Origin: Gammaproteobacteria bacterium
GTDB lineage: Bacteria > Pseudomonadota > Gammaproteobacteria > UBA6429 > Thiohalophilaceae
Reading direction: 5' to 3'
Assembly (NCBI GenBank): GCA_024641445.1
Contig: JAHEDA010000195.1
Location: 1-5,137, forward strand
Length of the DNA: 5,137 nt
The translations under genes were made by a program, and so were the position numbers. Positions within the stretch are counted from its first letter, which is position 1; each line of letters starts with the position of its first letter. Below the pieces are notes generated by a model. It had not been told where the DNA came from. It did not search any database and saw only the letters and a program-made list of their open reading frames with translations. Of this stretch, positions 1-5,124 are shown piece after piece.

Positions 1-139
1 CGTGAACGGCCTTGGCCTCCTGCAGGGTCTGACGCGCATTGCTCATTTCCTGAACAGGCATGGGTAGTGCACAACCAGTCAACAACAGGAAACCCGTAAG
101 CGCCATGAATCGTCGTTGCGGACGAAAAGGGCACGACAT
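1..139 (-). CDS. Lipoprotein, probable DUF4398 family, N-terminal part only
   Basis: This is the first 46 codons of a minus-strand gene cut by the left window edge. The start region is a lipoprotein signal peptide: a basic n-region (R6, R9, R10), a hydrophobic stretch (residues 11-20) and the lipobox L20-T21-G22-C23, so the mature protein should be lipidated at C23 and anchored in the envelope. The mature N-terminus contains PVQEMSNARQTLQEAK, which resembles the opening of DUF4398 lipoproteins (a 'SDARQAI'-like helix), a family of unknown function often found near OmpA-like proteins. I chose the ATG at 139 because an in-frame ATG at 163 lies almost at the predicted transcription start, and the internal ATG at 106 would remove the basic n-region. 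No convincing Shine-Dalgarno precedes any of the three. The lipoprotein call is firm; the family call rests on one short motif. Confidence 0.75.
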   Translation of the reverse strand, partial: MSCPFRPQRRFMALTGFLLLTGCALPMPVQEMSNARQTLQEAKAVH

Positions 140-173
140 AAGTGAAGGGGATGCGACTCTCATGATCGGCCAC

Positions 174-202
174 AAACTACCACCCACCCCCTGGGCTGTC
201 AA
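174..202 (-). promoter_or_regulatory. Putative sigma-70 promoter for the lipoprotein gene
   Basis: On the minus strand a consensus -35 box TTGACA (202-197) is followed, 17 nt later, by TAGTTT (179-174), a weak -10 that carries an extended TGn (182-180). Transcription would start near 167, giving a leader of about 28 nt to the ATG at 139. The perfect -35 and ideal spacing support it; the -10 matches the consensus at only 3 of 6 positions. Confidence 0.45.
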
Positions 203-211
203 GGAAATGTC

Positions 212-224
212 CTGTAAAATACAG
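212..224. promoter_or_regulatory. Inverted repeat over the likely -10 region of the arsC-like gene
   Basis: CTGTA-AAA-TACAG is a perfect 5-bp inverted repeat with a 3-nt centre, 24 nt upstream of the arsC-like ATG. It contains TAAAAT (215-220), a 5/6 match to the sigma-70 -10 box, but I find no good -35 box at 16-18 nt, so a promoter here would be weak or activator-dependent. A repressor or activator could bind the dyad. It is not a LexA box, because CTGT and ACAG are 5 nt apart instead of 8. Short arms mean chance is possible. Confidence 0.3.
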
Positions 225-248
225 TAAAGTCAAACACTTGGACAAATA

Positions 249-596
249 ATGAAAACTACGATTTACCACAACCCGCGCTGTTCAAAATCACGCATGGCAC
301 TCGAAATTTTGCACCAAACAGGTGTTGAGGCAGAGGTTATTGACTACCTGCTGAATCCACCCTCCGCCACAGTGTTACGACAGATATTGCAACGACTCAA
401 GGTGTCGCCACGGCAACTCATGCGTACGCATGAAGGCGAGTACAAATCGGCAGGACTGGACAACCCCGCGCTAACTGAGGCAGAACTCATCGATGCCATG
501 GTCAGACACCCCATAATTATCGAACGCCCCATCGTTGTCACCGAAAAGGGGGTAGCCATCGGCCGCCCCCCTGAAAATATCAGGAAAATCCTCTGA
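249..596 (+). CDS. ArsC family reductase, YfgD-like (115 aa)
   Basis: This is a thioredoxin-fold protein of the glutaredoxin-coupled arsenate reductase (ArsC) family. The N-terminal HNPRCSKSR places the catalytic cysteine at C11. R59, R93 and R106 match, one residue earlier, the catalytic and binding arginines R60, R94 and R107 of plasmid R773 ArsC. The full length fits the usual 112-118 aa, and both HNPRCSKSR and ERPIVV...IGRPPE are very close to E. coli YfgD. There is no arsB, arsR or acr3 nearby; instead hda and perM lie in the same neighbourhood, as they do around E. coli yfgD. A housekeeping thiol reductase is therefore as likely as arsenate detoxification. The ATG at 249 is preceded by a weak GGA (240-242). 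The stop is 2 nt from the next gene, so the two are co-transcribed. Family is certain; substrate is not known. Confidence 0.93.
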   Translation: MKTTIYHNPRCSKSRMALEILHQTGVEAEVIDYLLNPPSATVLRQILQRLKVSPRQLMRTHEGEYKSAGLDNPALTEAELIDAMVRHPIIIERPIVVTEKGVAIGRPPENIRKIL

Positions 597-598
597 CC

Positions 599-1192
599 AT
601 GACCGAGATACTCGTCCTTTATTACAGCCGTCATGGCAGTACCGCCAGCATGGCGAAACTGATTGCGCGCGGCATTGAAGACGTCAACGGGATGCAGGCA
701 CGGGTTCGCACTGTGCCGGAGGTCTCTACGGTCTGCGAGGCCACTGCAGAGACTGTACCCTCATCCGGTGCACCTTACGCAAGCCATGCCGATCTGCAGG
801 AATGCACAGCACTGGCCCTTGGCAGTCCAACACGCTTCGGAAATATGGCTGCGCCACTAAAATATTTTCTCGACAGCACCAGTGCACTCTGGCTTTCCGG
901 CGTGCTGGCGAACAAACCCGCCTGTGTCTTCACCTCAACCGGCTCACCCCACGGCGGGCAAGAGAGCACATTACTCTCCATGATGATCCCGCTGCTACAC
1001 CACGGTATGCTCATTGCTGGCCTGCCCTACACCGAGGATGCACTCTTCACTACAACTGGCGGTGGTTCACCCTATGGCGCCACACACATGGCCGGACCAG
1101 ATAATGACCGCACACTCGATAGCACAGAGAAGGAATTGTGCATCGCACTCGGAAGACGCCTGGCCCTCATCACGCAGGCCTTACAACCATAA
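599..1192 (+). CDS. wrbA: WrbA-type NAD(P)H:quinone oxidoreductase, type IV (197 aa)
   Basis: This is an FMN-dependent flavodoxin-like quinone reductase of the WrbA family. It reduces quinones by two electrons using NAD(P)H and so avoids semiquinone radicals; it is a soluble cytoplasmic oligomer. Visible motifs in order are the FMN phosphate loop YYSRHGSTASMA (8-19), the second FMN loop GSPTRFGNMAAPLKYFLD (75-92), the FTSTGSPHGGQE segment (111-122), LLHHGM (132-137) and the GGGSPYGATH loop (154-163). The length matches E. coli WrbA (198 aa), and the motifs are intact. It starts 2 nt after the arsC-like stop. AGGA at 582-585 is 13 nt from the ATG, too far for a strong Shine-Dalgarno, so translation is probably coupled to the upstream gene. 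The arsC-like/wrbA/DUF2069 order points to redox housekeeping, not to a specialised pathway. Confidence 0.95.
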   Translation: MTEILVLYYSRHGSTASMAKLIARGIEDVNGMQARVRTVPEVSTVCEATAETVPSSGAPYASHADLQECTALALGSPTRFGNMAAPLKYFLDSTSALWLSGVLANKPACVFTSTGSPHGGQESTLLSMMIPLLHHGMLIAGLPYTEDALFTTTGGGSPYGATHMAGPDNDRTLDSTEKELCIALGRRLALITQALQP

Positions 1193-1205
1193 CGGATACG
1201 CTGGC

Positions 1206-1574
1206 ATGACACCCATATTCATTACACGCTTGTTAACACTCATTGGCTATTTTGGCCTGCTCGTGCTGCTCATGCTTTGGTACACATGGCTGGCACCGTC
1301 TGACACCATACCTAAATCCGTTGTACTCGTGATCTTTGTTGGCCCCCTGCTACTACCACTACGTGGGCTTCTACACGGTCGTCCCTACACACACGCCTGG
1401 GCCAGTTTTCTGATCTGGATCTATTTCATTCATGGGGTGATGGAGGCCTATGCCACCCCTGAGCATCGCCTACTCGCCAGCCTGGAGATCATCCTCAGCC
1501 TGACAATGTATACCGGGACCGTTTTCTACGCCCGTCTACAGAGTCGTCATGCCAAAATCATTCAAACAAGCTGA
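1206..1574 (+). CDS. DUF2069 family inner-membrane protein (122 aa)
   Basis: This is a small integral membrane protein of unknown function matching the DUF2069 pattern: PLLLPLRGLLHG (47-58), YTHAWASFL (61-69), IHGVMEAY (75-82) and LEIILSL (93-99). Four hydrophobic segments are visible at about 9-30, 37-52, 64-82 and 89-108, so it probably crosses the inner membrane four times. The frame stays open upstream to 1014 inside wrbA, but that extension is wrbA read out of frame; the ATG at 1206, 13 nt after the wrbA stop, gives the usual short N-terminus. A weak GGA (1194-1196) sits 9 nt ahead. Its last 13 bp overlap the 3' end of convergent hda, so its stop codon lies inside hda. It has no known biochemical role, and I infer only co-expression with wrbA. 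Confidence 0.88.
   Translation: MTPIFITRLLTLIGYFGLLVLLMLWYTWLAPSDTIPKSVVLVIFVGPLLLPLRGLLHGRPYTHAWASFLIWIYFIHGVMEAYATPEHRLLASLEIILSLTMYTGTVFYARLQSRHAKIIQTS
1562..1574. other. 13-bp tail-to-tail overlap of hda and the DUF2069 gene
   Basis: The DUF2069 TGA (1572-1574) lies inside hda and the hda TGA (1564-1562) lies inside the DUF2069 gene. No GC-rich stem with a T-run is visible on either strand near this junction, so transcripts from both sides are likely to run into the opposite gene unless Rho or polymerase collision stops them. Confidence 0.9.
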
Positions 1575-2242
1575 TCGAGAAAACGGCTTACGAAGGGAAC
1601 GGTGAGTCGCTTTTGAGCAACGAGTGAGGCCTCGTCCAGGCGATCGAGTAATTCAAACAAAGATCCGGGATTGCGCGAGTAGCGGCGCAACAGATAGGAC
1701 ACTACCTCATCTGACAGTTCGATACCCTGCTCCCGTGCCCGTTGTTGCAGGGCATGACGCTTCCCGGAATCATCAAGCGATTGCAGTTGATAAACACTGC
1801 CCCAGCTCAGCCGCGTTAACAGATCAGGTAAACCAATCGTCAGGCGCACGGGTGATACATCGGCGGTTACAATAAGGCGGTGGCCCGCATCACGAATGCG
1901 ATTGTAAAAATGGAAGAAGGCCGTCTCCCATGATGGTTCTTTTGCGACCATCTGCACATCATCCACGCACACCACATCAAGTTGCTCCAATCCCTCCAGC
2001 ATTGAAGGGGCAAGCCCAGCCATCCCCAAGGGGACATAGGCCGAGGTTCGGCTCTCCGCAATTGCATGACAGACTGCCTGCAGCAGATGGGTCTTACCAC
2101 TCCCTACACTACCCCATATGAATATGAAGGTCTCGCACGGGTCGTGCAGCGCGGCAAGCAGCTGCTCATTTGAGGGATTGTAAAAATTCTCAAACGTGGC
2201 GTTGGCCCGGAGACGAACATTCAGAGGAAGTTGTTGCGCCAC
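1562..2242 (-). CDS. hda: Hda, DnaA regulatory inactivator (226 aa, GTG start)
   Basis: Hda is a DnaA-related AAA+ protein. With the DNA-loaded beta clamp it stimulates DnaA-bound ATP hydrolysis (RIDA) and so limits re-initiation of replication. The clamp-binding motif QLPLNV is at 4-9. Walker A is GSVGSGKT (44-51), Walker B is VVCVDD (90-95) and sensor I lies around LIVTAD (123-128). The box VII arginine finger is R144 in LLTRLSWG. The C-terminal lid ends with AQKRLTVPFV, and there is no DnaA domain IV DNA-binding region, which separates it from DnaA. The length is close to E. coli Hda (about 233 aa). In the sensor II helix, NPGSLFELLD has Gly where DnaA and E. coli Hda have Arg. The start is GTG at 2242, placing the clamp motif at the extreme N-terminus as expected, with AAGGT (2255-2251) 8 nt upstream. 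It is last in the operon, 5 nt after perM. Confidence 0.96.
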   Translation of the reverse strand: MAQQLPLNVRLRANATFENFYNPSNEQLLAALHDPCETFIFIWGSVGSGKTHLLQAVCHAIAESRTSAYVPLGMAGLAPSMLEGLEQLDVVCVDDVQMVAKEPSWETAFFHFYNRIRDAGHRLIVTADVSPVRLTIGLPDLLTRLSWGSVYQLQSLDDSGKRHALQQRAREQGIELSDEVVSYLLRRYSRNPGSLFELLDRLDEASLVAQKRLTVPFVSRFLDQLV

Positions 2243-2247
2243 GCGAA

Positions 2248-3306
2248 CTAACCTTGCGTATGGTAGAGCGTGCTGTCCTTATAGCGCCCGTGTGCGTAGC
2301 GCAACAGGACTGCCAACACCGCTGCAATCGGCAAGGCCAGCAATACACCGATGAAACCAAAGAGTTGGCCGCCGGCCATGACGGCAAAGATCACGGCCAC
2401 GGGATGCAGTCCAATTCGGTCTCCTACCAGCATAGGTGTGAGCAGGGTACCCTCGATTGCCTGCCCCACCCCAAATACGACGAGGACATAGAGTAGGTGT
2501 GTGGCATCCTGGAACTGCATTAATGCCGCAACACCTGCGAAGACGATACCAACTATGAAACCCAGATACGGGACAAAACTCAACACACCAGAGGTTAAGC
2601 CAATGAGGATCGCAAGGTCGAGCCCAATAATGCCAAGACCAAGGGCATAGATCAAACTCAAGGCGAGCATTACCAACAACTGTCCACGCAGGAAGGCGCT
2701 CAAGACCACATCGGACTCGCGCGCCAAACGGGAAATCGTGCCAACGCCACGCTTGGGCAACATTTCCTGAATTCTTGCAACCAGGATGTCCCAGTCACGC
2801 AGGAGATAAAAAGTCACCACGGGAATGAGAACCAGATTGGCCAACCACCCAAGCAGGGCCAGACCCGAGATAGAGAGCGAACGCAGGGTACTCCCGGCGA
2901 AACTACCCGCCGATTGCCAATGTTCACGCACAGCAGCCTTGATGGTGGGCAGATCGAAACTAACCCCCAAGTGTTGGAGTTGGGCATGGAGCCAGGGCAA
3001 AACCAAGGATTGTATTGTATCGACCCACACCGGGATTCTCTGCGACAGGACCGTCAATTGTTTTTCCAGCAAGGGCACCAGTATCAACAACATCACCGTT
3101 ACAACGACTGTCAGCAGAAAAAATACACTGATGACCGCCCAAGTACGACTAAATCGCCATGTCTCCAGACGATCCACAAACGGGTCACCAATATAGGCCA
3201 GGATGATCGCGATGACAAACGGGGTGAGGATCGGTGCCAGGAGATAGACGGAGAGACTACATATGATAACAACGGCAAGCACCCACCACTTCATGCTATC
3301 AGTCAT
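2248..3306 (-). CDS. perM: PerM / AI-2E family transporter (352 aa)
   Basis: This is a polytopic inner-membrane protein of the AI-2E family (TqsA/PerM/YdiK relatives). Some members export autoinducer-2, others act in ion transport, and the substrate of PerM is unsettled. Hydrophobic segments lie at about 7-24, 25-40 and 56-78. A roughly 70-residue soluble amphipathic region follows, then segments at about 146-169, 208-227, 230-262 and beyond 271. Family motifs present are PVVTFYLLRDW (162-172), FLRGQ (205-209), GVLSFVPYLG (240-249), QAIEG (282-286), LLTPMLVG (288-295) and GLHP (299-302). The length equals E. coli PerM (353 aa). The open frame continues to an ATG at 3348, but I chose 3306: it forms a 4-bp ATGA overlap with the upstream gene and has AGGGGAA (3319-3313) 6 nt away. 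PerM is near hda in E. coli too, which favours PerM over a quorum-signal exporter. Confidence 0.92.
   Translation of the reverse strand: MTDSMKWWVLAVVIICSLSVYLLAPILTPFVIAIILAYIGDPFVDRLETWRFSRTWAVISVFFLLTVVVTVMLLILVPLLEKQLTVLSQRIPVWVDTIQSLVLPWLHAQLQHLGVSFDLPTIKAAVREHWQSAGSFAGSTLRSLSISGLALLGWLANLVLIPVVTFYLLRDWDILVARIQEMLPKRGVGTISRLARESDVVLSAFLRGQLLVMLALSLIYALGLGIIGLDLAILIGLTSGVLSFVPYLGFIVGIVFAGVAALMQFQDATHLLYVLVVFGVGQAIEGTLLTPMLVGDRIGLHPVAVIFAVMAGGQLFGFIGVLLALPIAAVLAVLLRYAHGRYKDSTLYHTQG
2251..2255 (-). promoter_or_regulatory. Shine-Dalgarno supporting the GTG start of hda
   Basis: AAGGT reads on the minus strand 8 nt before the GTG at 2242. It overlaps the last codons of perM, so ribosomes ending perM could reinitiate on hda. 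This supports the GTG start, in a gene with no upstream in-frame ATG. Confidence 0.6.
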
Positions 3307-3872
3307 GTCCGCTTCCCCTGATGTAACTCCATTGCGCGGCGTCCCCACTCGTTCACATAGTTGAGGCCGCTCCAGATAGTGGTAAGCAGGACCGTATACA
3401 TCAAGAGTTGAAGCGCAAACGAGGGAAAGTGCGCGGCTCCTGGTAAAGAGCTCACGGTATAGAGGACGAGTACTACTAATAGTATCTGCACCACAGTATT
3501 CATCTTACTGATGAGACTCGGGGCCATCTCCAGATTTTTGGTGAGGAGGTAATAAACTCCTGCACCGCTTACGATAATGATGTCACGTGCGATTACCGTA
3601 CCGACAAGCCACCATGGCAGCAATGCCGACCAACCTAGCATCAAGTAGGTACCCACCATCAACAGCTTGTCGCCTATCGGGTCCAGCATGGCGCCGAGCC
3701 GGGACTGCCAATGAAATCGACGCGCAAGAAATCCATCCAGGCCATCGGACATTCCTGCGACAAAAAACAGTATCAGCGCATCGGTATAGCGGTGATTGCT
3801 TAAACAGACGACTACCGGGATCACCAGCGCAATACGCAACATACTGATGAGGTTAGGTAGTCGCTGCCACAT
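3303..3872 (-). CDS. CDP-alcohol phosphatidyltransferase family protein, PgsA/CAP-cardiolipin synthase-like (189 aa)
   Basis: This integral membrane enzyme moves a phosphatidyl group from CDP-diacylglycerol to an alcohol. The complete catalytic signature D-x2-D-G-x2-A-R-x8-G-x3-D-x3-D is present at D43, D46, G47, A50, R51, G60, D64 and D68; the aspartates bind the divalent metal. About six membrane segments are visible (roughly 8-24, 29-42, 70-85, 88-110, 127-139, 154-173). R96-D97, the SKMNT..Q patch (122-129) and SGLNY (168-172) fit the PgsA/cardiolipin synthase branch. The canonical gammaproteobacterial pgsA usually sits beside uvrC, so this may be a second enzyme; it could make phosphatidylglycerophosphate or, like CAP-type cardiolipin synthases, cardiolipin. 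Its ATG immediately follows the DUF2066 TAG with no gap and only a weak Shine-Dalgarno, so translation looks coupled. Fold and chemistry are near certain; the acceptor is not. Confidence 0.9.
   Translation of the reverse strand: MWQRLPNLISMLRIALVIPVVVCLSNHRYTDALILFFVAGMSDGLDGFLARRFHWQSRLGAMLDPIGDKLLMVGTYLMLGWSALLPWWLVGTVIARDIIIVSGAGVYYLLTKNLEMAPSLISKMNTVVQILLVVLVLYTVSSLPGAAHFPSFALQLLMYTVLLTTIWSGLNYVNEWGRRAMELHQGKRT
3313..3319 (-). promoter_or_regulatory. Shine-Dalgarno deciding the perM start
   Basis: AGGGGAA on the minus strand lies 6 nt before the ATG at 3306. It is the best ribosome site in this operon and favours this start over the in-frame ATG at 3348. Confidence 0.7.
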
Positions 3873-4988
3873 CTAGGGCACCATCCGATAGGTAAGGTCG
3901 TTGTTATGGGAACCGGCATTTGTGGAAGTTGCACTGGTTCGATCAGGGATCAGTACATGGCCAAGTTCAATCGCCTGGGCGACGGCAATGCGTCCTCCCT
4001 GTGACTCCAAATCAAACACGGCATTGGTGGCACTCACCTGTGAGGGATTCACGCTGGTGATAACCGAGAGTGAATGTAGATATTTCACTACCTTGTTGTA
4101 GTGAACCAAATCATTGATGCCCGCGATACGGACCGATATTTTGTCATGCTCGCCAAGCGGTGCCAGCATGGCAAAGCGTGTTGCCAGGGCCTCGGTGGTC
4201 TGATCGATGGCCGGGCTGATGACCGGGAGCAGGCCTTCACCCTGCGCCTCCCACTCCTGCCGCTGACCATTTTGATACAGAGTCCAGCGCGCCTGCCAGA
4301 AATTGCCAGCTCCCTTCAACAGCCTCCCGACCAGAACTGCCTCGGTTTGATACCGTTGTGAGGCACGCTGTATCGCCTCACCAAAATTTCCCCAGACATC
4401 ACTGAGATTCAGACCAGCGCGATCGCTGAGATCATAAAAAGGTAACCGCAGTGGCAACCCCCGCAGATGGGCCCGTTCTTCCAGGGCATCGCGAACCGGT
4501 CCCTGACTAGTACTGGTCAGGATGTCGCGCTGGCCATTGGCGTCCTCCACCAACCAGACCAGGGTAACTGGTCGTGTCTGCCCCCACACAGGCAGGCCTT
4601 GCCCCTTCAATAGGTCATTCACCGCCTTCTCATCAAATTTCACCCACAGGGCCTGAGTCGGGACAGGTGCCCCAACAACCCCAAGGGGAGGGGCCGTAGG
4701 TGCCTGCCTCAGGGCCTGGTAGCGAAACTGCTGGGCAAAGCGTGTGGCGTTGGTAAGCTCCTGGTCCAGCTCTGGCAGGTTGGGGAGTTGCGCCACGATG
4801 TCGCGGCCAGACACCCTGATCAAGACCTCTTCCAGACCCTTACGGATAGCGGCATGACGGTCGTCACGCTCCTGGCTGGTCACCGGTACAATTGCTTCAT
4901 AGAGATCATTTACAACTTCAGCCCTGGCGGCACTGAAAATCAAGGTCAAGGCGGCGACTGAGAGCACCGCACGACATAAACTCCGCAT
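3873..4988 (-). CDS. DUF2066 family exported protein (371 aa)
   Basis: This is a secreted or periplasmic protein of unknown function in the DUF2066 family. A Sec signal peptide covers residues 1-23 (R2 and R6, hydrophobic core 7-20, cleavage after A21-R22-A23). The mature N-terminus EVVNDLYEAIVPV, followed by RHAAIRKGLEEVLIRVSG (ending near residue 62), is the family hallmark; LWVKFD and VTLVWLVED follow in the middle. I see no catalytic motif and no further membrane segment. The open frame continues to an ATG at 5105, but I chose 4988 because it begins the signal peptide; the 39-residue extension is hydrophilic, unlike the family, and crosses the divergent promoter region. AGGA (4996-4993) lies 4 nt upstream, slightly close. 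It is first in the four-gene operon ending in hda, next to divergent purM, a placement I recall from pseudomonads. Family confident; function unknown. Confidence 0.9.
   Translation of the reverse strand: MRSLCRAVLSVAALTLIFSAARAEVVNDLYEAIVPVTSQERDDRHAAIRKGLEEVLIRVSGRDIVAQLPNLPELDQELTNATRFAQQFRYQALRQAPTAPPLGVVGAPVPTQALWVKFDEKAVNDLLKGQGLPVWGQTRPVTLVWLVEDANGQRDILTSTSQGPVRDALEERAHLRGLPLRLPFYDLSDRAGLNLSDVWGNFGEAIQRASQRYQTEAVLVGRLLKGAGNFWQARWTLYQNGQRQEWEAQGEGLLPVISPAIDQTTEALATRFAMLAPLGEHDKISVRIAGINDLVHYNKVVKYLHSLSVITSVNPSQVSATNAVFDLESQGGRIAVAQAIELGHVLIPDRTSATSTNAGSHNNDLTYRMVP
4084..4105 (-). repeat. Stem-loop inside the DUF2066 gene
   Basis: TTCACTAC and GTAGTGAA form perfect 8-bp arms around a 6-nt loop, within codons for HYNKVVK of the DUF2066 protein. 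It lacks a following T-run and is AT-rich, so it is not an intrinsic terminator. Roughly one such hairpin may occur by chance in a window of this size. Confidence 0.4.
4502..4521. repeat. 20-bp near-perfect palindrome inside the DUF2066 gene
   Basis: CCTGACTAGTACTGGTCAGG has 10-bp half sites that match at 9 of 10 positions (T4508 against G4515). It lies within codons for the LTSTSQ stretch of the DUF2066 protein. It contains overlapping perfect hexamer palindromes ACTAGT and AGTACT. It has operator-like symmetry, but its role is unknown. Confidence 0.5.
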
Positions 4989-5022
4989 AAGGTCCTGTTT
5001 TCCTTTATAAGTGTGTTTCTGC

Positions 5023-5047
5023 TGCCAAGGAGCACGCGCTCTTGGTA
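5023..5047. promoter_or_regulatory. Bulged hairpin/dyad in the purM-DUF2066 intergenic region
   Basis: CCAAG(G)AGC pairs with GCTCTTGG around the tetraloop ACGC: 8 Watson-Crick pairs with one bulged G (5030), extendable by a G-T and a T-A pair to 5023 and 5047. It would sit in the 5' leader of the DUF2066 operon if transcription starts near 5054, or near the plus-strand promoter elements for purM. There is no T-run after it on either strand, so it is not a terminator. Confidence 0.4.
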
Positions 5048-5076
5048 AACTACGCGGCCTATTATGCACGGAATCA

Positions 5077-5093
5077 GCACCCTTGAAAGGTGC
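5077..5093. promoter_or_regulatory. 17-bp operator-like dyad upstream of purM
   Basis: GCACCCTTGAAAGGTGC has 8-bp arms matching at 7 of 8 positions around a central G. It lies 31 nt before the purM GTG, in its likely leader, and covers the place where the -35 of a minus-strand promoter using CATAAT would lie. Symmetry and position suit a dimeric regulator, which I cannot identify. Confidence 0.35.
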
Positions 5094-5113
5094 CCCCCAT
5101 CCCAAACGACCCT

Positions 5114-5118
5114 AGGAG
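5114..5118 (+). promoter_or_regulatory. Shine-Dalgarno for the purM GTG start
   Basis: AGGAG is followed after 6 nt by GTG at 5125. This is the strongest ribosome site in the window and is the main sequence evidence that a gene starts at the right edge. Confidence 0.75.
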
Positions 5119-5124
5119 CCCAAC

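Larger units (their letters stand above)
4989..5124. promoter_or_regulatory. Divergent promoter region between the DUF2066 operon and purM
   Basis: This 136-bp region must carry promoters in both directions. A shared AT-rich core at 5060-5066 gives TATTAT on the plus strand (5060-5065, 5/6 match) and CATAAT on the minus strand (5066-5061, 5/6 match). Minus-strand CTTTCA (5089-5084) is a poor -35 at 17 nt from CATAAT. On the plus strand TTGGTA (5042-5047) is only 12 nt from TATTAT, so an alternative pair CTGCCA (5022-5027) with TAAACT (5046-5051), 18 nt apart, is possible. Two dyads (5023-5047 and 5077-5093) flank the core. No enteric-type PurR box (ACGCAAACGTTTGCGT) is visible. Location is sound; the exact boxes are guesses. 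Confidence 0.5.

Noticed and set aside
212..224. LexA/SOS box upstream of the arsC-like gene (CTGT...ACAG)
   Set aside because: The half-sites are separated by 5 nt; the gammaproteobacterial LexA box needs 8.
570..584. Inverted repeat CCTGA-AAATA-TCAGG at the arsC-like 3' end as a terminator
   Set aside because: The stem is only 5 bp, no T-run follows, and wrbA starts 14 nt later; probably chance.
1014..1205. N-terminal extension of the DUF2069 protein into wrbA
   Set aside because: It is wrbA sequence read in another frame, without hydrophobic or family character.
2444..2453. AGGGTACCCT perfect 10-bp palindrome in perM
   Set aside because: Ten-base palindromes are expected several times in a window this size.
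2170..2496. 108-codon plus-strand open frame across the perM-hda junction
   Set aside because: It is antisense to two confident genes and has no domain or ribosome site.
2248..3306. Quorum-sensing (AI-2 export) interpretation of the AI-2E family protein
   Set aside because: The length and hda-linked context match PerM, and no luxS or lsr genes are near; the family name alone does not show AI-2 transport.
2914..3321. 135-codon open frame antisense to perM
   Set aside because: It is rich in Gln, His and Asp, has no recognisable domain, and is fully covered by a well-supported gene in the opposite strand; typical shadow of a hydrophobic membrane gene.
4989..5105. 39-residue N-terminal extension of the DUF2066 protein to the ATG at 5105
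   Set aside because: It lacks family resemblance, hides the signal peptide and occupies the divergent promoter region; the ATG at 4988 begins a clean signal peptide.
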